DNA of 64,000 bases from an uncultured Pelagibacteraceae bacterium (GCA_902555275.1 CACDRY010000002.1:68250-132249); one strand, 5' to 3'. Numbered from the stretch's first letter, positions 47,056-57,422 are shown. A program made the numbers and translations. The notes: a model not told the origin generated them from the letters alone.

Positions 47056-48447
47056 TTAATTTAACTCAACTACCTTTTCTAGCAAAACGTTATTATGTTT
47101 CTTTTTCTTTTTTAATTCATCGTACTTAGCTTTTGTATTCAAACAAAATAATTGAATAGTTGCTGGTCTTCCTATTTTTGCTAGCTCTTTCGTATTTTTA
47201 ATCTCTAAAGCCTCGCTTTTAGTTGAGACTCCATTTGCTTTTAAAAAATTCAAAAGAGTAGGTGCAGCTACTGCAAAATTAATGTTTTCAGGTATATAAG
47301 GTTGATCTTCATCTAATAACATTAAAACTTTATTTAAACCAGATGATGCAATTCCTACAACTTGGCCCTCCATGTTTAAAACTGGTCCACCACTATTGCC
47401 TGGTTGAATAGCTGCATCAATTTGAATTTCAGAATAATTGTCATTTGGGCCACTCAAAGAACTTACTATCCCTCTAGATAATTTAACACTGCTACTCAGC
47501 TTATCACTAAGTGGGTATCCAAAAGCTACAATATCTTCCCCAAATTCAGCTCCGTCAGACTTTATATTTAAAAAAGTTGAACTTTTATAATCACCTTTTA
47601 ACAGTCCAATATCATTAACTTTGTCTGTTTTAAGTATATTAAAAAATAATTTCTCACCCTCAATTTTAGTGGCAACTTTTTTGCAGATTCCAACAACATG
47701 TTCATTTGATACAGCATGGCCTGCAGAGCTCACAAAAAATCCAGTGCCAGATCCAATAACATAAAGTTTTGCATTAGCCTCTTTACGTTGCCTCTCCTCT
47801 TCCTCTTGTTTTTTTTTAGCCTCAGCTATCTTTCTTTTTTCTTCTTCAATCTTTCTTTTTTCTTCTTCAATCTTTCTTTTTTCCTCCTCTATTTTTGCTT
47901 TATCTGCACTTGAGTTGTCCGGTTCTGCTTTAGCTATTTGAACATCGGTGTTTTTCCCAAATTTCAAATCGGTACCATATAAATTTGCATACTTTACAAA
48001 ATATTTTTTAGAAATAAATCTATTACAATATTTTCCTAGAATATTATATTGAGAATTAGTGTTTGATGTTGGACTATAACAAAAATATCTTTTTGAATAC
48101 TTGAGTAATTTTTTATAAAGTTCGGCGTCTTTACCTCTTTCGTCAATACATATCTTATAAATATTTTTTCCATATCTTTTAATCGAGTAAGAAATTAAAT
48201 CTTTACAAGTAGATTTATTAGAAACATTGTGATAACCCATCACTTTAAGTGGAAAGTCCTTATAATAGAAGGGATAAAGCTTATTTTGTTGTTTATAAAA
48301 ATCCTCCAAAAAATCCTCTAAATTTTTATGGTTTTCTAAATTAAACCAACCCTCTGTTTTCATGTAGATATACCTAGCATTAGCATTAATACTAAATGTT
48401 AACCCCAAAATAAGAATTACAACGAGATATGCTAATAATCGTTTCAT
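47056..48447 (-). CDS. Secreted trypsin-like (S1C/DegP-type) serine protease with coiled-coil linker
   Basis: The 463-residue protein has a signal peptide (MKRLLAYLVVILILGLTFSINANA). A novel N-terminal region (about 25-175) with four Cys follows (81, 100, 123, 141). A highly charged coiled coil at about 183-225 is built from EEEKRKI heptads. A trypsin-like domain has catalytic H250 (SNEHVV), D279 (NDIGLLK) and S352 (PGNSGGP). There is no PDZ domain. It is expected to act in the periplasm or outside the cell. It is the only gene in the putative tRNA island. The N-terminal region is not a family I recognise. Confidence 0.85.
   Translation of the reverse strand: MKRLLAYLVVILILGLTFSINANARYIYMKTEGWFNLENHKNLEDFLEDFYKQQNKLYPFYYKDFPLKVMGYHNVSNKSTCKDLISYSIKRYGKNIYKICIDERGKDAELYKKLLKYSKRYFCYSPTSNTNSQYNILGKYCNRFISKKYFVKYANLYGTDLKFGKNTDVQIAKAEPDNSSADKAKIEEEKRKIEEEKRKIEEEKRKIAEAKKKQEEEERQRKEANAKLYVIGSGTGFFVSSAGHAVSNEHVVGICKKVATKIEGEKLFFNILKTDKVNDIGLLKGDYKSSTFLNIKSDGAEFGEDIVAFGYPLSDKLSSSVKLSRGIVSSLSGPNDNYSEIQIDAAIQPGNSGGPVLNMEGQVVGIASSGLNKVLMLLDEDQPYIPENINFAVAAPTLLNFLKANGVSTKSEALEIKNTKELAKIGRPATIQLFCLNTKAKYDELKKKKKHNNVLLEKVVELN
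47829..47891 (-). repeat. 21-bp tandem repeat encoding EEEKRKI heptads
   Basis: Two identical 21-base units (47829-47849, 47850-47870) and a third with a few changes (47871-47891) lie inside the protease gene. The unit is exactly seven codons, so changes in copy number would lengthen or shorten the coiled coil by whole heptads without breaking the frame. Confidence 0.9.
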
Positions 48448-48544
48448 GGTTTAGTTATATCAAAAAATTCTTTCTCAGGTGAGTCATATGTGAGTACCTG
48501 GACGGTTGTATTACTTTACAAAATTTTAAAAGTACTGATTTTAC

Positions 48545-48621
48545 TGGTGGGCCCGCCAGGACTCGAACCTGGGACCAATACATTATGAGTGTACTGCTCT
48601 AACCAACTGAGCTACAGGCCC
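48545..48621 (-). tRNA. tRNA with CAU anticodon (elongator Met or Ile2)
   Basis: The 77-base tRNA has acceptor GGGCCTG pairing with CGGGCCC, a normal D arm (GCTC...GAGC), anticodon stem GTACA/TGTAT with loop CTCATAA (anticodon CAT), variable loop, T arm with GTTCGAGTC, and encoded CCA. CAU can mean elongator methionine or, if the C is changed to lysidine, isoleucine AUA. The TTGGTC variable region resembles Ile2, but I cannot decide. Its 3' 54 bases are duplicated at 46913-46966. Confidence 0.93.
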
Positions 48622-48682
48622 AAAAACTAACACTAAATATAACATTTTTTGATAGTTATCAATTATTGATAATTATTTATTT

Positions 48683-48757
48683 GGTGGGCCGTGTTGGTTA
48701 CGCTCCAACTACCCCTGCAATGTCAATGCAGTACTCTACTATTGAGCTAACGGCCCT
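48683..48757 (-). tRNA. tRNA-Val (GAC) with atypical D and T loops
   Basis: On the minus strand, acceptor GGGCCGT pairs with ACGGCCC, the D stem is GCTC/GAGT, and the anticodon stem is CTGCA/TGCAG with loop TTGACAT (anticodon GAC, valine). The T stem GTTGG/CCAAC is perfect and CCA is encoded. The T loop is AGCGTAA rather than TTCnAnn, and the seven-base D loop AATAGTA lacks G18-G19. The usual contacts between these loops are therefore missing. The stems are all intact, so it is probably a functional but unusual tRNA. Confidence 0.8.
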
Positions 48758-48762
48758 ATTAA

Positions 48763-50601
48763 TTAACTTTCTAAGAAACTTTTAAGTTGCTTTGATCTAC
48801 TAGGATGCTTAAGTTTTCTTAATGCTTTAGCTTCAATTTGACGTATTCTTTCTCGGGTAACAGAAAACTGCAATCCAACTTCTTCTAAAGTATGGTCGGT
48901 ATTCATTCCAACTCCAAATCTCATTCGAAGCACTCTCTCTTCTCTTGGTGTTAAAGTTGAAAGTATTTTTGTAGTTGCTTCACTTAAGTTAGACTTTATT
49001 GCTTGTTCTAAAGGAGCTAATGCTTTTGTGTCTTCAATAAAATCTCCTAAACTACTATCTTCTTCGTCTCCAACAGGTTTTTCTAGAGAAACTGGCTCTT
49101 TAGATATTTTTAAAACTTTTCTAACTTTTTCTAGAGGCATTCTTAATTTTTTTGCGAGTTCTTCTGGTGTGGCTTCTCTTCCAAATTCACTCAGTATCAA
49201 TCTTTGCGTTCTCACAATTTTATTAATTGTTTCAATCATATGAACAGGAATTCTTATTGTTCGTGCTTGATCTGCAATTGATCTTGTTATTGCTTGTCTT
49301 ATCCACCATGTAGCATATGTGGAAAACTTGTACCCCCTTCTGTATTCAAATTTATCGACTGCCTTCATTAATCCTATATTTCCTTCCTGAATTAAATCTA
49401 AAAATTGTAAACCCCTGTTAGTATATTTTTTTGCTATAGATATAACTAATCTTAAATTAGCTTCCACCATTTCTTTTTTTGCAATTCTAGACTCTTTTTC
49501 ACCTTTTTGTATTCTGCTAACCATAAGCTTGTAGTCTGTAACAGAAATCCCAAGTTTATTACTTGTCTCTATTAATCTATCTCTTATATTCTTAAATTCT
49601 ATTTTATGTTTTTGAAAAAATTTTTTCCAAATCTCATTTGTATCTAAGAAAGTTTTTAAATTTGGATTAATTTCGTTACCCACGTAAAATTTAATAAATT
49701 CGTCTCTCGGAATTTTATCATTTAAAGCAAGTCTTAAAAGATTACCTTCTAATGATATAATCTTTCGGTTTTCGATATAATGTTTTTGAACTAATTCTTC
49801 AAGAACAGATGGTGATAATTGTAATGTCTTTATATTTTCTAAAATATCTTCTACAATTTTTTTATAATTCTTTTCTTTTGAATGAGAAAATTGTTTTGAA
49901 TTTAAAACACAATCTAATTTTTCTTTTTGATATTTAATAAGTTTATTGTAATCTTTAGTTAAAGTATTAATAGTTTGTAAGACTTTAGGCTTAATTTCTG
50001 TCTCCATGGCTGCAAGCGTTGGATTAAATTCATCATCTTCAGAATTATTATTGTTATCTTCGCTATTTTGATCGGTGCTCCCTTCATCAGATTTTTTTTG
50101 TTTTGCACTTTGTCCAGTATCTTCGTCCTCCATATAATTTGTATCAATATCAATTATTTCTCTAACTAAAATTTCATCATTTTGAAGTTTTATATTCCAT
50201 TCAAAAAACTGTTGTGCAGTAATTGGACTTTGAGATAATGCATTTAACATAACGTCTTTACCTGCTTCTATCCTTTTGGCTATCGCTATTTCACCTTCTC
50301 TTGAGAGTAGTTCAACTCCACCCATCTCTCTTAGATACATTCTTATCGGATCATCACTTTTTTCTGCAGATTTTCCCTCTTCTTTTGATCCGTTATCTTT
50401 TTTCCTAAGTACTTTGTAATCTGCTTTCTTTTCAACTAATATTATCTTTTCATCAAGAATGTGAATGAAAGCTTGCTCTAAGTTTTCATCTGATAGGTTT
50501 CTTTTTCCTAGAGATTTGTTTAATTCGTCATATGTTATAAAGCCTCTATGGACACCTCTGCCCATAAGTCTTGCAAATGATTTTGTAATTATACGTTCCA
50601 C
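48763..50601 (-). CDS. rpoD: RNA polymerase primary sigma factor (sigma-70)
   Basis: The 612-residue sigma factor has region 1.2 ([22 protein letters not shown]), an acidic non-conserved insert (about residues 155-195), region 2 ([39 protein letters not shown], then [19 protein letters not shown]), region 3 and region 4 ([27 protein letters not shown]). It directs RNA polymerase to housekeeping promoters. The frame opens with GTG at 50601; an ATG 12 codons later is an alternative start. It is third in the yqeY-dnaG-rpoD operon, the classic macromolecular-synthesis arrangement. Confidence 0.97.
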   Translation of the reverse strand: MERIITKSFARLMGRGVHRGFITYDELNKSLGKRNLSDENLEQAFIHILDEKIILVEKKADYKVLRKKDNGSKEEGKSAEKSDDPIRMYLREMGGVELLSREGEIAIAKRIEAGKDVMLNALSQSPITAQQFFEWNIKLQNDEILVREIIDIDTNYMEDEDTGQSAKQKKSDEGSTDQNSEDNNNNSEDDEFNPTLAAMETEIKPKVLQTINTLTKDYNKLIKYQKEKLDCVLNSKQFSHSKEKNYKKIVEDILENIKTLQLSPSVLEELVQKHYIENRKIISLEGNLLRLALNDKIPRDEFIKFYVGNEINPNLKTFLDTNEIWKKFFQKHKIEFKNIRDRLIETSNKLGISVTDYKLMVSRIQKGEKESRIAKKEMVEANLRLVISIAKKYTNRGLQFLDLIQEGNIGLMKAVDKFEYRRGYKFSTYATWWIRQAITRSIADQARTIRIPVHMIETINKIVRTQRLILSEFGREATPEELAKKLRMPLEKVRKVLKISKEPVSLEKPVGDEEDSSLGDFIEDTKALAPLEQAIKSNLSEATTKILSTLTPREERVLRMRFGVGMNTDHTLEEVGLQFSVTRERIRQIEAKALRKLKHPSRSKQLKSFLES

Positions 50602-50666
50602 AATAAAAAAGTTCAGAATGTATATAATGCTAAAATTAAAAAAATCTATTGGATTCTGATTTTAAT

Positions 50667-52442
50667 TTAATTGAATTTTTGTAGTTTTTTGAGCTCTTTT
50701 AACTCATTAAATGTAGCTTCGCTCAAATCTTTAGAAAATCTTGATTCTAAATCAGATATTCTCAATTCAAGCTCATAGTTTTTCAAGTCTCTTATTATTT
50801 CAGATAAAATTTCAAGAATTTTTTGATCATCATTAAAGTTTTTAGCTATTATATGCTTGATAGATGCATACTTAAAAATTCTAGCTATTAAAGCCTGATC
50901 AATTTTTAGGCTTTCAAAATCTGTATTTTCAAAATTATTAGTTTGATTTAAGATTTCTTTAAATAATAATTTATTTTCACTACTAAAAAGCTTTACATTT
51001 TCAATTAAATTTAAATTATATTTTATAAGGTCAGGTTTTTTTAATATAATATATAAAAAAGAAAATTCTTTTATATCAATAGCTTTTAAAGACTTTGTTT
51101 CATTATAGTGGTTTTGGGTTGATTTAAGTGACCTAGTAAATTTAAAATTATTTTTTTTATATTTGAGGTTTGAATTTGGTGTTAACTCAGAAACTTTTTC
51201 CAAAAAATATTCAAGTACATATTTTCTAATAAATTTATCTTTAATAGTTGATGCAATTGACCTTAATTTTTTTTCAAAGATAGCTCTTGATGAGGGATTA
51301 TCATTAGTATTATTTGAATAATGATTGAATATAAATTTATGAATAGAAACCGAGTTATTTTTAGAAAATTCTTCAAAAAAATCTTTTCCCTTTTCATTAA
51401 CAAAACTATCAGGATCATGTTTGTCAGGTAAAAATAAAAAAGAAATTTCTTTTTCAGGTTTTAATTCGATAATTGAGTTTTCTGCTGCTCTTAAAGCCGC
51501 TTTGTATCCACTTTCATCACCATCAAAGCAAACAATAATATTATGAAAAAATTGATTAAGTGTTAGTATTTGTTTTGTAGTTAAAGAAGTACCTAGATTA
51601 GCAACAACATTATAGACTTTATTTTTACTTAGTCCAACTACGTCCATGTAACCCTCTACAAGAAATATATTATTAATGTTGTTTGAGAGTTTTCTCGCAA
51701 AGTCTAAATTATAAAGATTGGATCCTTTTTTAAAAAAATTTGTCTCTGGGGAGTTGATATACTTAGCTAGATATTTACTATCATTTAAAATTCTTCCCCC
51801 AAGAGCTATTGGATCACCTGAAATGTTATTTATTGGAAAAATTACTCTATCTCTAAACCTATCTACGTATTTTTTTTTCTTTTCATCAAAGTAAAATAAT
51901 CCTGTATTTTTGATTTCGTTTTCGCTAAATTCTTTAAAAATATCTTCTTTAAATTTCTCATCGTTTGTAACATATCCAATTTTAAATTTTTTTACTTCAT
52001 CAATGGTTAAACCTCTATTTTTTAAATAATCCTTTGCATTTATGGATGAGGGATTTTTGAAAAGATCAGTGTGATAAAATTGGACATATTTGGAATATAT
52101 TAATTTGTACTTGTTCCATTTTTCTTCTCTGATCTCATCCTCTTTTGAGAATGTATAAGGTCTCATACCTGCTAAATTTGCTAAATACTTGACGGACTCA
52201 CCAAATTTTAGATTTTGAGTCTTCATAACAAAATCAAAAATATTTCCATGCTCGGCAGTACTGAAGCAATGATAAAATTCCTTTTCATCGTTTACCGTAA
52301 AAGAAGGTGTTTTCTCAGTCTTAAATGGTGAGAGCCCAACATATTCCTTTCCTCTCTTTTTTAAACTAACGGTTTTTGAAACTACATTTGAAATTTTTAA
52401 TCTAGTTTTTATTTCTTGTAAGTATTCTTTAGGGTATTTCAT
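50667..52442 (-). CDS. dnaG: DNA primase
   Basis: The 591-residue primase has the N-terminal zinc-binding-like domain, the TOPRIM core (IFLVEGYMDVVGLSKN and VCFDGDESGYKAALRA) and a C-terminal helicase-binding region. It makes RNA primers for Okazaki fragments. In the N-terminal motif most zinc ligands are replaced: S38 for Cys, K41 for His and T62 for Cys, leaving only C59 (GLSPFKTEKTPSF, then YHCFSTAEHGN). The domain still looks folded, because the surrounding sequence is conserved. The ATG overlaps the yqeY stop by four bases. Confidence 0.95.
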   Translation of the reverse strand: MKYPKEYLQEIKTRLKISNVVSKTVSLKKRGKEYVGLSPFKTEKTPSFTVNDEKEFYHCFSTAEHGNIFDFVMKTQNLKFGESVKYLANLAGMRPYTFSKEDEIREEKWNKYKLIYSKYVQFYHTDLFKNPSSINAKDYLKNRGLTIDEVKKFKIGYVTNDEKFKEDIFKEFSENEIKNTGLFYFDEKKKKYVDRFRDRVIFPINNISGDPIALGGRILNDSKYLAKYINSPETNFFKKGSNLYNLDFARKLSNNINNIFLVEGYMDVVGLSKNKVYNVVANLGTSLTTKQILTLNQFFHNIIVCFDGDESGYKAALRAAENSIIELKPEKEISFLFLPDKHDPDSFVNEKGKDFFEEFSKNNSVSIHKFIFNHYSNNTNDNPSSRAIFEKKLRSIASTIKDKFIRKYVLEYFLEKVSELTPNSNLKYKKNNFKFTRSLKSTQNHYNETKSLKAIDIKEFSFLYIILKKPDLIKYNLNLIENVKLFSSENKLLFKEILNQTNNFENTDFESLKIDQALIARIFKYASIKHIIAKNFNDDQKILEILSEIIRDLKNYELELRISDLESRFSKDLSEATFNELKELKKLQKFN

Positions 52443-52903
52443 TTTTGATTTAACAATTCTTTTATAATTGCTCCAGCCTTTGAGAAATCAATGCTGTCAG
52501 GATTACTTTTCTTTAGTTCACCCATAACTTTTCCCATATCCTTCATTGAGTTTGCGCCTGTTGATTTAATTACCTCTTCACAAATTTTCTTGGTATTCTC
52601 TTCGCTAATCTGTTTAGGTAAATATTGACTAATTACCACCACTTCTTGCTCTTCTATATCCTTAAGATCTGCACGGTTATTTTTTTTATACAATTCGATT
52701 GATTCGGATCGTTGTTTAATCATTTTTTTTAATAGCTTCTTAATATCCTCATCATCTGTCTCTTTTTTTTCAGGCCCAGATCTATTGTTAATATCCAAAT
52801 CCTTGATCCCAGATAATATTAACCTGTAAGTTGATATTTTATTTTTATCTTTAGCTTTTAAAGCTGTTTTGTAGTCTGACTCTATACTTTCTCTTAGTGA
52901 CAT
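52439..52903 (-). CDS. yqeY: GatB/YqeY domain protein
   Basis: The protein is 154 residues from the ATG at 52903. The frame stays open to 52984, but the added residues are hydrophobic and not part of the family. The YqeY pattern is complete: LRESIESDYKTALKAKDKNKISTYRLILSGIKDLDI, YKKNNRADLKDIEEQEVVVISQYLP and MGKVMGELK. It resembles the tail domain of the amidotransferase subunit GatB; its role is uncertain, possibly tRNA-linked. It is first in the operon with dnaG and rpoD and diverges from carA. Confidence 0.92.
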   Translation of the reverse strand: MSLRESIESDYKTALKAKDKNKISTYRLILSGIKDLDINNRSGPEKKETDDEDIKKLLKKMIKQRSESIELYKKNNRADLKDIEEQEVVVISQYLPKQISEENTKKICEEVIKSTGANSMKDMGKVMGELKKSNPDSIDFSKAGAIIKELLNQK

Positions 52904-53026
52904 ATTTAATTTTAGCGTATTAAGAATATTCTTCAAAAAAAAAAATATTTTATTTACAAAATATACATTAGATGTGTTGCGCAAAAAAAGGTTTTATTGT
53001 ATAGACCTTTAACTCATGAGTTGTAA

Positions 53027-54220
53027 TTGAACAAAAAACAAAAAAATAGAATTGCAATTAATCATCAATTTCCCACTGGTATTTTAGCTCTAGATAATAA
53101 GCTAGTTTTCAAAGGTATTGGGCTTGGATACCAAGGAACTGCCACTGGAGAAATTTGTTTTAACACTTCTTTAACAGGGTATCAGGAAATTATATCGGAT
53201 CCGTCTTATGCTGGACAAATTATAAACTTTACATTCCCTCATATTGGAAATGTTGGAACCAACAATGAGGATTTCGAGTCTGACAAAGTTTGGGCAAAGG
53301 GTGTGATATTTAATTCTGAGATTACTTCTCCTTCGAATTACAGAGCTTTAGGAACATTAGATGAATGGCTTAAAAAAAATAAAATAGTTGGTTTAACTGG
53401 ACTAGACACAAGAAGTTTAACGAACTTTATAAGGGATAAAGGTGCTCCAAAAGGAACAATCTCAAATAACAAAAAAGGCAAATTTAATATAAAAAAATTA
53501 ATTAATTACTCAATTAAATGGCCTGGTCTAAATGGTCTGGATCTTGCAAATGAAGTATCAACAAAAAAAACTTATTCATGGAAAGGTTTTAAAACTTGGA
53601 GAAAAGAGACTGGATATAAAAAAAATAACAAAAAGATATTTAAGATAGTTGCAATTGATTATGGAATAAAAAAAAATATTTTAAGATATTTTTCAGATTA
53701 TAATTGTGAGGTAAAAGTTGTTTCTTGTAAAACAACTGCCGAAGAAATTATAAAACTAAAGCCACATGGAATTTTTTTATCAAATGGTCCGGGAGATCCA
53801 GCGGCAACTGGAATATATGCAATTAAAACTATACAAAAATTAATAAAGTGGAATTATCCAATTTTTGGGATCTGCCTGGGTCATCAAATTTTAGCTTTAG
53901 CATTAAATGCCAAAACAAAAAAAATGAAGTTAGGACATAGGGGAGCAAATCATCCAGTAAAAAATTTAATTAACAACAAAGTTGAGATTACAAGTCAAAA
54001 TCACGGTTTTGTAGTGATAGAAAGTAGCATATCTAAAAAAATTCAAATAACTCATAAGTCACTTTTTGATAATAGTATTGAGGGTATAAGATTAAAAAAT
54101 AGACCGGTTTTTTCAGTTCAATATCACCCTGAAGCAAATCCTGGACCACAAGATAGTCAATATTTATTTAACAATTTTATTCAAGATATAAAAAAATATG
54201 CCCAAAAGAAGAGACATTAG
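53027..54220 (+). CDS. carA: Carbamoyl-phosphate synthase small (glutaminase) subunit
   Basis: The 397-residue protein has an N-terminal CarA domain ([29 protein letters not shown]) and a class I glutaminase domain with nucleophile C283 in GICLGHQ, plus [12 protein letters not shown] near the end. It releases ammonia from glutamine and passes it to CarB for arginine and pyrimidine synthesis. No ATG fits the start: the frame opens with TTG at 53027. A four-codon mini-frame (53016-53030) ends on that TTG as TTGA. carB begins 23 bases before this gene ends. Confidence 0.95.
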   Translation: MNKKQKNRIAINHQFPTGILALDNKLVFKGIGLGYQGTATGEICFNTSLTGYQEIISDPSYAGQIINFTFPHIGNVGTNNEDFESDKVWAKGVIFNSEITSPSNYRALGTLDEWLKKNKIVGLTGLDTRSLTNFIRDKGAPKGTISNNKKGKFNIKKLINYSIKWPGLNGLDLANEVSTKKTYSWKGFKTWRKETGYKKNNKKIFKIVAIDYGIKKNILRYFSDYNCEVKVVSCKTTAEEIIKLKPHGIFLSNGPGDPAATGIYAIKTIQKLIKWNYPIFGICLGHQILALALNAKTKKMKLGHRGANHPVKNLINNKVEITSQNHGFVVIESSISKKIQITHKSLFDNSIEGIRLKNRPVFSVQYHPEANPGPQDSQYLFNNFIQDIKKYAQKKRH

Positions 54221-57200
54221 AAAGATTTTAGTCATAGGTGCAGGCCCAATTATAATTGGGCAAGCATGTGAATTTGATTATTCTGGTACACAAGCATGTA
54301 AGGCACTTAAAGATGAAGGTTTTGATGTAGTATTAATAAATTCAAATCCCGCAACTATTATGACAGATCCTGGAGTTGCTGATAAAACTTACATAGAGCC
54401 TATAACAATTCAAGTTCTTGAAGAAGTTATTAAAAAAGAAAAACCTAATGCAATTCTTCCTACCATGGGCGGCCAGACAGCTTTAAATTTAGCAATAAGT
54501 GCAGAAAAAGCTGGTCTACTTAAAAAATATAAAATTGAACTAATCGGAGCTAAATCAAAAGCAATTGAAAACGCTGAGGACAGGAAAAAATTCAGAAAAA
54601 ATATGTCTGACATTGGTTTAAATTTGCCGAAGTCAAGGATAATAAATAATTTCAAAGATGCCTCAAAATGTTTAAGAGAAATTGGTTTGCCTGCAATTAT
54701 AAGACCCTCATTCACATTGGGTGGATTAGGAGGGGGAATTGCAAAAAGTAAAAAAGAATTCTTTAAACTTGTTAGAAATGGAATGAATGAGTCACCTCAA
54801 AATCAAGTTTTAATTGAGGAGTCTTTAGAGGGCTGGAAAGAGTTTGAAATGGAGGTTGTAAGAGACAGAAATGATAACTGCATAATCATTTGTTCTATTG
54901 AAAATGTAGATCCAATGGGAATACACACTGGAGATTCAATTACTGTAGCTCCAGCATTAACGCTCACTGATAAAGAATACCAAGTAATGAGAAATGCCTC
55001 TATTGCTTGTTTAAGAAAAATTGGGGTTGAGACGGGAGGGTCAAATGTACAGTTTGCAATAAATCCTAAAAATGGAAGAATGGTTATAATTGAGATGAAC
55101 CCTAGGGTATCAAGATCTTCAGCTCTAGCCTCAAAAGCCACAGGTTTTCCAATTGCAAAAATAGCTGCTAAACTTGCGGTTGGATATACTCTTGATGAAT
55201 TAAAAAATGAAATAACAAAGATAACGCCCGCTTCATTTGAACCAACAATAGATTATGTGGTTACAAAAATTCCAAGATTTACTTTTGAAAAATTTTCTGA
55301 CACCAAATCTGTACTTGGAACTTCAATGAGATCTGTTGGTGAGGCGATGGCAATTGGGAGAAACTTTAAAGAGTCTTTTCAAAAAGCTTTGGTTTCATTA
55401 GAAACTGGATTATCTGGATTGGATGATATTTTTAATTATTCAAAAAAAGAGATTTTAAAAAATTTAAAAGTTAATATTCCAAATAGACTACTATTAATTG
55501 GTGAAGCTTTTAGGAAAAATATTTCGTTAAACACAATATATAAACTTTCTAAAGTTGACCCTTGGTTCTTAAATCAAATCAAAGATCTTGTTGATGAAGA
55601 AAAAAATATAATTAGGAAAGGAATTCCTAAAACATATGATGAGTTTAATAGAATTAAATCCATTGGTTTTTCAGATAAAAAATTATCAAAACTTACAGGA
55701 ATTAAAGGCAAAATAGTTAGATCTAAAAGAGTTGCTCTTAAAGTTTTGCCGGTCTTTAAAAAAGTAGACACTTGTGCTGCTGAATTTAAATCCTTTACTC
55801 CATATATGTATTCAACGTATCAAAGAAATTTTTCATTGAATACTGAATGTGAGGCTGATCCTAGCAATAAGAAAAAAATAATTATTCTTGGAGGAGGTCC
55901 AAATAGAATTGGGCAAGGAATAGAGTTTGATTATTGCTGTTGTCAGGCAAGCTTTTCTCTTAAGGAGGCTGGATTTGAGACAATTATGATAAATTGTAAT
56001 CCTGAAACAGTTTCAACAGACTATGACACAAGTGACAGACTTTACTTTGAACCTCTTATTGAGGAGTATGTTCAAAATATTATTCTAAAAGAAAAATCAA
56101 GGGGGAATCTCATAGGCATTATTGCTCAATTTGGAGGCCAAACCCCAATTAAATTAGCAAAATTCTTACATGAGAATAAATTACCAATACTTGGTACTCA
56201 ATATACTTCCATTGATCTTGCAGAGGATAGAGATAGATTTAGAGATCTATTAATTAAATTAAATTTAAAACAAGCAGAAAGTGGAATTGCTAACAAATTT
56301 GATCAAGCAATTAAAATTAGTGAAAAAATCGGACTGCCTGTTGTTGTTAGACCTTCATATGTTTTAGGTGGAAGAGCAATGGAAATTGTTCATGATAAAA
56401 GCCAACTTAAAAAATTTATTAATGAGGCTTTTAAAGCTTCAGAACAAAACCCTATTTTAATCGATAAATTTATAGATCACGCAATGGAAGTTGATGTGGA
56501 TGCTATTTCTGATGGTAAAGATGTTTATGTTGCTGGTATTATGCAGCATATTGAAGAAGCGGGAGTACATTCTGGAGACTCTGCTTGTTGTCTACCTCCA
56601 GTTTCTATCAAAGATAATCTTTTAAAAGAAATCAAAATTCAAACGAGAAAATTAGCTTTAGCGTTAAAAGTTAAAGGACTTTTAAATATTCAATTTGCAA
56701 TTAAGAAAGATGAAATATTTGTTATTGAAGTAAATCCAAGGGCCAGTAGGACAGTTCCATTTGTATCGAAAGCTAATGGTATACCATTGGCTAAAATTGC
56801 ATCAAGAATAATGGCGGGTGAAAAACTTTCAAAATATAAATTAAAATATAAAACGAATAAAAAATTTGCCGTCAAAGAGGCTGTATTTCCATTTAACAAA
56901 TTTCCAGACAGCGATTTATTACTTGGACCAGAGATGAAATCAACAGGTGAAGTGATGGGATTTGATGACGATTTTGGAATGGCAATTGCTAAAAGTCAAA
57001 TTGCAGCAGCAAACTCATTACCTACCAAAGGTTTAGCTTTTTTATCAGTTAAAGACTCCCACAAACAAGAGATTATTGGAGTTGCTCAAAGATTAATAAA
57101 ACTTGGATTTACTTTATCAGCCACAAGAGGAACTGCAGAAATATTAATAAAAAATGGAATGAAATGTAGAAAAATTAATAAGGTAAGCAGTGGAAAACCT

Positions 57201-57422
57201 CACATAGTAGATATCCTAAATTCTAAAAAAATATCTCTGGTTATTAATACAGGTGGTGGAAATAGTGAAAATAGAATAAGCGATGCAAGGGCACTAAGGA
57301 GAGGGACTTTAGCTAACAAAATTCCTTATTGTACAAACATGTCAACCGCATACTCTTTTTTGGAAGCGATAAACTCTCTCAAAACAAAGAAAATTAGAGT
57401 TAAAGCACTCCAAGAAAATTAG
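54198..57422 (+). CDS. carB: Carbamoyl-phosphate synthase large subunit
   Basis: The 1,074-residue protein contains two homologous ATP-grasp halves. The first starts [20 protein letters not shown] and the second [19 protein letters not shown] at about residue 560. A C-terminal MGS-like allosteric domain follows ([21 protein letters not shown], then LVINTGGG). It makes carbamoyl phosphate from bicarbonate, ammonia and two ATP. The start overlaps the end of carA by 23 bases, ensuring coupled synthesis. It meets the ATP-grasp gene tail to tail with a four-base overlap. Confidence 0.97.
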   Translation: MPKRRDIRKILVIGAGPIIIGQACEFDYSGTQACKALKDEGFDVVLINSNPATIMTDPGVADKTYIEPITIQVLEEVIKKEKPNAILPTMGGQTALNLAISAEKAGLLKKYKIELIGAKSKAIENAEDRKKFRKNMSDIGLNLPKSRIINNFKDASKCLREIGLPAIIRPSFTLGGLGGGIAKSKKEFFKLVRNGMNESPQNQVLIEESLEGWKEFEMEVVRDRNDNCIIICSIENVDPMGIHTGDSITVAPALTLTDKEYQVMRNASIACLRKIGVETGGSNVQFAINPKNGRMVIIEMNPRVSRSSALASKATGFPIAKIAAKLAVGYTLDELKNEITKITPASFEPTIDYVVTKIPRFTFEKFSDTKSVLGTSMRSVGEAMAIGRNFKESFQKALVSLETGLSGLDDIFNYSKKEILKNLKVNIPNRLLLIGEAFRKNISLNTIYKLSKVDPWFLNQIKDLVDEEKNIIRKGIPKTYDEFNRIKSIGFSDKKLSKLTGIKGKIVRSKRVALKVLPVFKKVDTCAAEFKSFTPYMYSTYQRNFSLNTECEADPSNKKKIIILGGGPNRIGQGIEFDYCCCQASFSLKEAGFETIMINCNPETVSTDYDTSDRLYFEPLIEEYVQNIILKEKSRGNLIGIIAQFGGQTPIKLAKFLHENKLPILGTQYTSIDLAEDRDRFRDLLIKLNLKQAESGIANKFDQAIKISEKIGLPVVVRPSYVLGGRAMEIVHDKSQLKKFINEAFKASEQNPILIDKFIDHAMEVDVDAISDGKDVYVAGIMQHIEEAGVHSGDSACCLPPVSIKDNLLKEIKIQTRKLALALKVKGLLNIQFAIKKDEIFVIEVNPRASRTVPFVSKANGIPLAKIASRIMAGEKLSKYKLKYKTNKKFAVKEAVFPFNKFPDSDLLLGPEMKSTGEVMGFDDDFGMAIAKSQIAAANSLPTKGLAFLSVKDSHKQEIIGVAQRLIKLGFTLSATRGTAEILIKNGMKCRKINKVSSGKPHIVDILNSKKISLVINTGGGNSENRISDARALRRGTLANKIPYCTNMSTAYSFLEAINSLKTKKIRVKALQEN

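Larger units (their letters stand above)
46967..48544. mobile_element. Candidate tRNA-integrated mini-island carrying one protease gene
   Basis: The segment between the 54-bp repeat copies holds one protein gene (47056-48447, minus) and short flanks. The intact tRNA's 3' end faces the segment and the duplicate fragment closes the other side, as for islands inserted by tyrosine recombinases. An 11-bp motif, GTGAGTACCTG, occurs near both ends (47031-47041 and 48490-48500), and CTGTGAGAGTCACAG (47039-47053) can form a hairpin. No integrase is encoded, so it would be a remnant or a non-autonomous element. The mobile origin is inferred. Confidence 0.45.

Noticed and set aside
47829..47891. Possible CRISPR-like or VNTR array
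   Set aside because: The units are adjacent with no spacers and encode in-frame heptads of a coiled coil, so this is an internal coding repeat.
52904..52984. Longer yqeY frame
   Set aside because: The extra 27 residues are not part of YqeY proteins and lie in the divergent promoter gap.
54803..55141. 112-codon open frame on the minus strand
   Set aside because: Antisense shadow of the well-conserved first ATP-grasp half of carB.
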